A DNA stretch of 10,603 nucleotides from the NCBI GenBank assembly GCA_019314185.1, contig JAFCZU010000073.1, positions 1 through 10,603 on the forward strand, given 5' to 3'. This DNA comes from Deltaproteobacteria bacterium (GTDB lineage: Bacteria > Desulfobacterota > Desulfobacteria > Desulfobacterales > ETH-SRB1). This document shows positions 7,550 through 10,603 of the stretch, one piece after another. The notes beneath the pieces were generated by a model. That model did no database searches and was not told the DNA's origin. It worked only from the letters and a program-made list of their open reading frames with translations. Position 1 is the first letter of the stretch, and every line of letters begins with the position of its first letter. The position numbers and the translations under genes are program-made.

Positions 7550-8752
7550 ATGTACGAAAAATTCTACGGTCTTACTGAGAGGCCTTTCCGGATATTACCG
7601 GACCCGGCCTACCTCTATCTGAGCTCCAAACATCGGATCGCCCTTGTTTACCTGAAATACGGCATCACAAATCATGCCGGTTTCATCGTAATTACAGGAG
7701 AAATCGGCACAGGCAAAACCACGCTCATTCGCACCATACTTCGCAAGCTGAAATCCAGGGCACGGGTAGCTTCCATCTTCAACACCAGCCTTAATCCCGA
7801 TCAGTTTCTGGAGATGATTCTGCGGGAATTTGAGATCCCCTTTTCAGGAGGAGGCAAGTCTGATTACCTCGATCTGCTGCACCATTTTCTCATTGAAGAA
7901 TACCGGCAAAAGCGCAGGGTCGTTCTCATCGTGGATGAAGCGCAGAACCTTTCATTAGAAACACTGGAGGAGATCCGGCTTATCTCCAACCTCCAGACCG
8001 AAAAAGAACATCTCATCCAGATCGTCATGGTTGGTCAGCCTGATCTCAGGGCAAAGCTGGCGCACCCCCGCCTGGCGCAGTTTGCGCAGCGGATATCCGT
8101 ACACTACCACCTCGTCCCGCTGGACAGGACCGAGGCAGAGGCATATGTGGCACACCGTCTAAAAGTCGCCGGATTCAATGGCCAGTCGCTGTTTTCCCCT
8201 GCCGCCACCGGCCTCATCTTTGATGCAAGCAGAGGCATTCCCAGGCTCATCAACATCCTGTGTGACGCCGCACTCGTTTATGGCTTTGCCGACGATCTAA
8301 AAAATATTGACAGGGACATCATAGAACAGGTAATTGCCGACAAAAAAGAAGGCGGACTACTCTTTTCAGCTTCTCAGGAAACCCTGCCGAAAGGCGCAGC
8401 GCCTGCAGAGTTGAATCTTGAAATAAGGCTCTGCTGGCTGGAAGAGCAGGTACAGGCGCTTCAAGCGCAGCAGTCGCCAAAACATCATACTAATGACAAA
8501 TTCCCGGGTCCGGAGATTGAAGACATGCCGGCAAAAGAGCGTAACCAGAATGAAGAACTCCGGCAGGTCCATCAGGAAGACATGGATACCATTGAAAAGC
8601 TCAGAAACGAAAAGAAGCAATTAGAAGAACGCCTTGCGGCCATTGATGCCTCAGTATCAGGTAAGACCAGGCCTTCTGCTGAGAATGCCGGCGCCCTGAG
8701 TCCCATCCTCTGGTGGACCAGGTTTTGTGAAAAACGCAGTTCAGAAAAATAA
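7550..8752 (+). CDS. ExeA-like AAA ATPase of exopolysaccharide/PEP-CTERM locus
   Basis: 400 residues from the ATG at 7550, 49 nt after the kinase gene, with a modest purine-rich site upstream. It opens MYEKFYGLTERPFRILPDP, the typical start of the ExeA/GspA-related secretion ATPase group and its exosortase-locus subfamily. Walker A is GEIGTGKTT (50-58), Walker B is VVLIVDEAQN (124-133), a VMVGQPDLRAKL sensor-like segment lies at 159-170, and an RIS arginine at 181 could be a finger. The AAA module ends about residue 265. The remaining 135 residues are polar with two heptad-like stretches (about 288-310 and 330-366), a likely coiled-coil tail. It may energise assembly of the envelope export machine; the real substrate is unknown for the family. 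It is the last gene of the intact block. Confidence 0.88.
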   Translation: MYEKFYGLTERPFRILPDPAYLYLSSKHRIALVYLKYGITNHAGFIVITGEIGTGKTTLIRTILRKLKSRARVASIFNTSLNPDQFLEMILREFEIPFSGGGKSDYLDLLHHFLIEEYRQKRRVVLIVDEAQNLSLETLEEIRLISNLQTEKEHLIQIVMVGQPDLRAKLAHPRLAQFAQRISVHYHLVPLDRTEAEAYVAHRLKVAGFNGQSLFSPAATGLIFDASRGIPRLINILCDAALVYGFADDLKNIDRDIIEQVIADKKEGGLLFSASQETLPKGAAPAELNLEIRLCWLEEQVQALQAQQSPKHHTNDKFPGPEIEDMPAKERNQNEELRQVHQEDMDTIEKLRNEKKQLEERLAAIDASVSGKTRPSAENAGALSPILWWTRFCEKRSSEK

Positions 8753-8757
8753 TGAAT

Positions 8758-8780
8758 CCTGGCCCAAATGGCCGGGTTTT
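8758..8780 (+). terminator. Intrinsic terminator after the ATPase gene
   Basis: A GC-rich 7-bp stem, cctggcc (8758-8764) with ggccggg (8770-8776), one G-T pair and a 5-nt loop, is followed by four T. It begins 5 nt after the ATPase stop codon and would close the operon. The T-run is short, so termination may be partial. Confidence 0.6.
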
Positions 8781-8991
8781 GGGTTACCCCTGAAAGGAGT
8801 TGTTTTAAAACAATGCAAGTTAAAAGTGCCTGAAGTGAGTCCTGCCCTGCGGGATTATGGAGTCATTTTGTTGATTTTTTTACATGCGGTTTTTATTTTT
8901 TGTGCATTTTGCGCTTTCATCAATTTTTGAGATACAAACGGCATTCGATCACAACAAATCTATAATAAATTAAAGCGGTTAACTAAGCCCA

Positions 8992-9253
8992 TTGAATGTA
9001 ATTCAAGGGGCGGAGCTGTATATAAACAACCCCGACTCACCACATTTCTACGCTGACCTGATATAGGAAATCCTGTTAATCAAATAGCGGAAGTAAGCGA
9101 AGAAGAACAAGAAAACCTGTATCATGAAATAATTCAGCATAAGGAGACTGCCATGTTAGCACAATATATTAGAGATAAAGGAAATTGATAGTTTTGGATT
9201 CATCTGCTGATGCACTTTTTGCCTGCCATCCGGGCATGGAAAAAATATCCTGA
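8992..9253 (+). pseudogene. Coding remnants in shifting frames, unknown family
   Basis: Three adjoining frames read like protein. The first gives GAELYINNPDSPHFYADLI up to the stop at 9064-9066. The second (9057-9188) gives NPVNQIAEVSEEEQENLYHE and continues to a stop. The third (9185-9253) gives LIVLDSSADALFACHPG and then MEKIS before its stop. Inside the second frame a strong AAGGAG (9141-9146) stands 6 nt before an ATG (9153), which would open an 11-residue product only. Either one gene has suffered frameshifts, or two adjoining genes have both decayed. I do not recognise the family. Confidence 0.3.
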
Positions 9254-9345
9254 CAATATAGTCAATCCTGCTTGCCCTGTTGAATTTGAAAACCATTCAA
9301 CCGGGGTCAAAAAACTATAAAAACAAGGCTCGAATAGTTAATGTT

Positions 9346-9367
9346 TAATGGGCGAACCCATTATTTT
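9346..9367. terminator. Perfect hairpin with CGAA loop and T-run
   Basis: Arms taatggg (9346-9352) and cccatta (9357-9363) pair perfectly around the tetraloop cgaa, followed by four T. This is a plausible weak intrinsic terminator for transcripts from the decayed genes to the left. Because the sequence is nearly symmetric, it could act in either direction. Confidence 0.4.
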
Positions 9368-9511
9368 ACGCCTGACAGAAAAAAAGAGGGTTTAAAATAG
9401 CATAAATACCAATTAAATAGAGAGTTATTTACTTATTTATGGATGTCCCGCAGCCCTATCTGACAATGATAAAAAACTGTTAGAGTATCTGCGATAAGGT
9501 CAGAAGGTAAC

Positions 9512-9680
9512 AACGTCCCTTCTCCCTTTTCCTGGTATCAAAGGACCGCGATTTCAAGGCCTATCGTAAATTTGGGCTTAGAACTTTTTGGTGAAAATTG
9601 AAATGCAAGTAGGATATTGCTGTAAAGATAGCAGATATGGAAATATGAAACAACGTCCCCCTATTCCCGCTCCCGATAAA
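9512..9680. repeat. Pair of aCGTCCC-pyrimidine motifs, left of neuC fragment
   Basis: caacgtccc is present at 9511-9519 and again at 9651-9659, each followed by a pyrimidine-rich run (ttctccctttt and cctattcccgctccc). A bulged stem-loop (9614-9638) lies between them. The same motif recurs right of the neuC fragment (9968 and 10010). Dispersed conserved motifs next to small hairpins are typical of REP-like or IS200-type non-autonomous ends; that assignment is inference. Confidence 0.35.
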
Positions 9681-9692
9681 AAAGAAAAATAA

Positions 9693-9923
9693 ATGAGAAA
9701 AGTTTGCATTGTAACCGGAACCCGCGCCGAATATGGCCTCCTCTACTGGCTGATGAAAGAGATTCAAGAAGACTCCGAACTTGAACTTCAGCTCATTGCC
9801 ACAGGAATGCACTTGTCACCTGAATTTGGCCTTACATACAGGCAAATAGAAAAAGACGGTTTCAAAATTGACAGGAAAATTGAGATGCTTCTTTCCTCGA
9901 ATACGCCCGTAGATATTTCAAAA
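9693..9923 (+). pseudogene. neuC: 5' fragment of NeuC-type UDP-GlcNAc 2-epimerase
   Basis: From the ATG at 9693 the frame reads MRKVCIVTGTRAEYGLLYWL, the N-terminus of hydrolysing UDP-N-acetylglucosamine 2-epimerases of the NeuC class, and keeps good family resemblance through RKIEMLLSSNTPVDISK (about 77 residues). These enzymes make ManNAc or a related sugar for sialic or legionaminic-type acids. After residue 77 the reading changes to unrelated sequence that stays open to 10061 by chance. The family is about 370-390 residues long, so about four fifths is missing, including the catalytic C-terminal half. There is no good ribosome site upstream. It was probably once a sugar-precursor gene of the adjoining polysaccharide locus. 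It should be non-functional. Confidence 0.75.
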
Positions 9924-10104
9924 GAGGAATTTCGTGGAATTTATTGGGCACTAAGTGACAAAGTGCCAGCGTCCCTCCTATTTTCCCAACATAATCAAAC
10001 TCGCAACATAACGTCCCTTCTTACCAAACAATTTTTTATATTAAGGTGTCAACAAATCTAGGACAATCCAGATGCATTTTTAGGAAGGGCAGGGAGGAGA
10101 TAAA
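9924..10104. repeat. Foreign junction sequence with palindrome and aCGTCCC motifs
   Basis: This joins the broken neuC fragment to the toxin-antitoxin pair. It holds a 21-nt stem-loop, ggcact (9947-9952) with agtgcc (9962-9967), directly followed by agcgtccct (9968-9976) and a pyrimidine run, and then aacgtccc at 10010-10017. The palindrome-plus-motif arrangement looks like the end of a REP-like or IS200-type element. No transposase frame is visible. Confidence 0.35.
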
Positions 10105-10433
10105 ATGGATACTTCTTTAGATATAAAATTTACAGAAACGTATTTACAGAAACGTCAGAGTCAATCGTTACTCAGCTTGGCTTTAAGGATTTGAAATCCT
10201 TTGTCAAAAACCAGGCTTTGCTTATGCTTATGGCCAGAATCGAGAAATATGAGGCGGAGAACAAGCGTTTTGAGGCCAAATATCATATGCTCTTTAAGGC
10301 GTTTCAGGCAAAAGTTGAAGGGTTGCAAAATGAAGAGGTGTTTACAGAAGATGACGATTACTTAGACTGGCGCTTTGCAAAAGAGGCGATTGATAGACTT
10401 GTGAGACAAAAACGGGAATTGGAATATGCTTGA
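10105..10433 (+). pseudogene. Frameshifted antitoxin-like gene upstream of TumE-like toxin
   Basis: An ATG at 10105 has a strong GGGAGGAG five to six nt upstream but reads only 29 codons, to a TGA at 10192. A perfect 14-bp tandem duplication (10128-10141 and 10142-10155) causes this. Removing one copy joins MDTSLDIKFTET directly to SESIVTQLGFKDLKSFVKNQ and on to the stop at 10431-10433, a continuous protein of about 109 residues. The intact design is mostly helical and charged, with a probable coiled coil in the middle (IEKYEAENKRFEAKY) and an acidic EDDDYLDW segment before a basic C-terminal helix. I recognise no named family. Its place, overlapping the toxin start by 8 nt, suggests an antitoxin or partner. 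Restart at the in-frame TTG 10191 or ATG 10224 could give a product lacking the N-terminus. Confidence 0.7.
10128..10155. repeat. Perfect 14-bp tandem duplication
   Basis: The unit atttacagaaacgt occurs twice back to back (10128-10141 and 10142-10155). Since 14 is not a multiple of three, it shifts the frame of the gene that contains it. It looks like a recent slippage or duplication event, since the copies are identical. Confidence 0.95.
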
Positions 10434-10603
10434 TCTAATCGCCAGGTACGAACGTTTTATTAAATCTTTCCATATTTCCCTGTATGAGAAGGAAGGAGAG
10501 ATGCTTCGGTTTAAGGCGCAATTAACGTTTACGAACGACTCGAAGCTCTTCATAAAAGAATATGTTTTTGAAAACAAAGAGCGAAAGTATGCCTATCATT
10601 GGA
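10426..10603 (+). CDS. TumE (DUF6516)-like toxin, 3' end cut by window
   Basis: The ATG at 10426 overlaps the end of the preceding gene by 8 nt, and a GGGAATTGGA purine stretch lies just upstream. The 59 visible residues read MLDLIARYERFIKSFHISLY, then an alternating strand-like segment (LRFKAQLTFTNDSKLFIKEYVF), and end ERKYAYHW at the window edge. The ERFI start, the LTF-x-(D/N)-x-S-x-L-x-I-x-E strand and the RKYxYHW motif match what I know of the DUF6516/TumE toxin-like family, usually about 100-130 residues and paired with a small upstream gene. The frame is open to the last base, so the C-terminal part is unseen. Translation is probably coupled to the upstream gene, which is frameshifted here. 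The molecular target of this family is not known to me. Confidence 0.7.
   Translation, partial: MLDLIARYERFIKSFHISLYEKEGEMLRFKAQLTFTNDSKLFIKEYVFENKERKYAYHW

Larger units (their letters stand above)
8781..9692. other. Gene-poor, decayed intergenic region
   Basis: About 900 bp without an intact gene. It contains a perfect 14-bp palindrome, TTGTTTTAAAACAA (8800-8813); coding remnants at about 8992-9253; a hairpin with T-tract (9346-9367); a short open tail around 9444-9497 reading LSDNDKKLLEYLR before a stop; a bulged hairpin at 9614-9638; and two aCGTCCC motifs (9512, 9652). The frames are short and interrupted, as in old gene debris. I see no transposase, tRNA or rRNA. Confidence 0.5.

Noticed and set aside
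8727..8930. 67-codon ORF with a hydrophobic C-terminal stretch after the ATPase gene
   Set aside because: It starts inside the ATPase gene at a GTG, runs through the terminator hairpin, and its hydrophobic part comes from a T-rich stretch. There is no good internal start.
9924..10061. C-terminal extension of the NeuC frame
   Set aside because: The frame stays open but shows no NeuC similarity and crosses a palindrome and two repeat motifs, so it is chance reading of foreign sequence.
1..10603. CRISPR array, tRNA or rRNA genes
   Set aside because: No regularly spaced repeats, and no tRNA or rRNA signature sequence was recognised on either strand.

Overview
The window is a chromosomal piece of a Gram-negative bacterium, most likely a Deltaproteobacterium in the broad sense (Desulfobacterota-like). 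The clues are the lipoprotein and outer-membrane genes, the exosortase-A (XrtA/PEP-CTERM) style exopolysaccharide genes, and AT-rich flanks full of decayed sequence and small repeats. The taxonomic call is an inference from gene content.

The core (about 950-8752) is one plus-strand block of six intact, closely spaced genes: a long TPR lipoprotein (PrsT-like), a periplasmic Wza-type export protein with Poly_export and SLBB regions, an outer-membrane beta-barrel, a Wzz-type chain-length determinant, a cytoplasmic tyrosine autokinase of the CpsD/Wzc class, and an ExeA-like AAA ATPase. Gaps are short (64 nt, 4-nt overlap, 10 nt, 49 nt, 49 nt), and a terminator-like hairpin follows the last gene. 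This gene set and order are characteristic of the exosortase-associated exopolysaccharide export and chain-length module. No exosortase, glycosyltransferase, Wzx, Wzy or PEP-CTERM substrate lies in the window.

The left flank (1-949) holds no convincing protein gene. It has two hairpins near the edge (one terminator-like), a compact structured stretch with a possible pseudoknot (181-306), a 29-codon cysteine-containing ORF of doubtful status, a 130-bp imperfect inverted-repeat unit resembling a MITE (560-689), and a leader with short direct repeats just before the TPR gene.

The right flank (8753-10603) is a decayed accessory region. It contains small coding remnants in shifting frames, four copies of an aCGTCCC-pyrimidine motif, and a 77-residue 5' fragment of a NeuC-type UDP-GlcNAc 2-epimerase. 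At the right edge is a two-gene toxin-antitoxin-like pair whose first gene is broken by a perfect 14-bp tandem duplication. The second gene is a TumE (DUF6516)-like toxin that overlaps the first by 8 nt and runs off the window.

The six core genes would act together at the cell envelope: kinase and Wzz set polymer length, the export protein and barrel carry polymer out, and the ATPase and TPR lipoprotein have assembly or accessory roles. The most informative oddities are the duplication-inactivated antitoxin-like gene, the duplicated KHPDVIR segment within the Wzz coiled coil, and the repeat-bounded neuC fragment.
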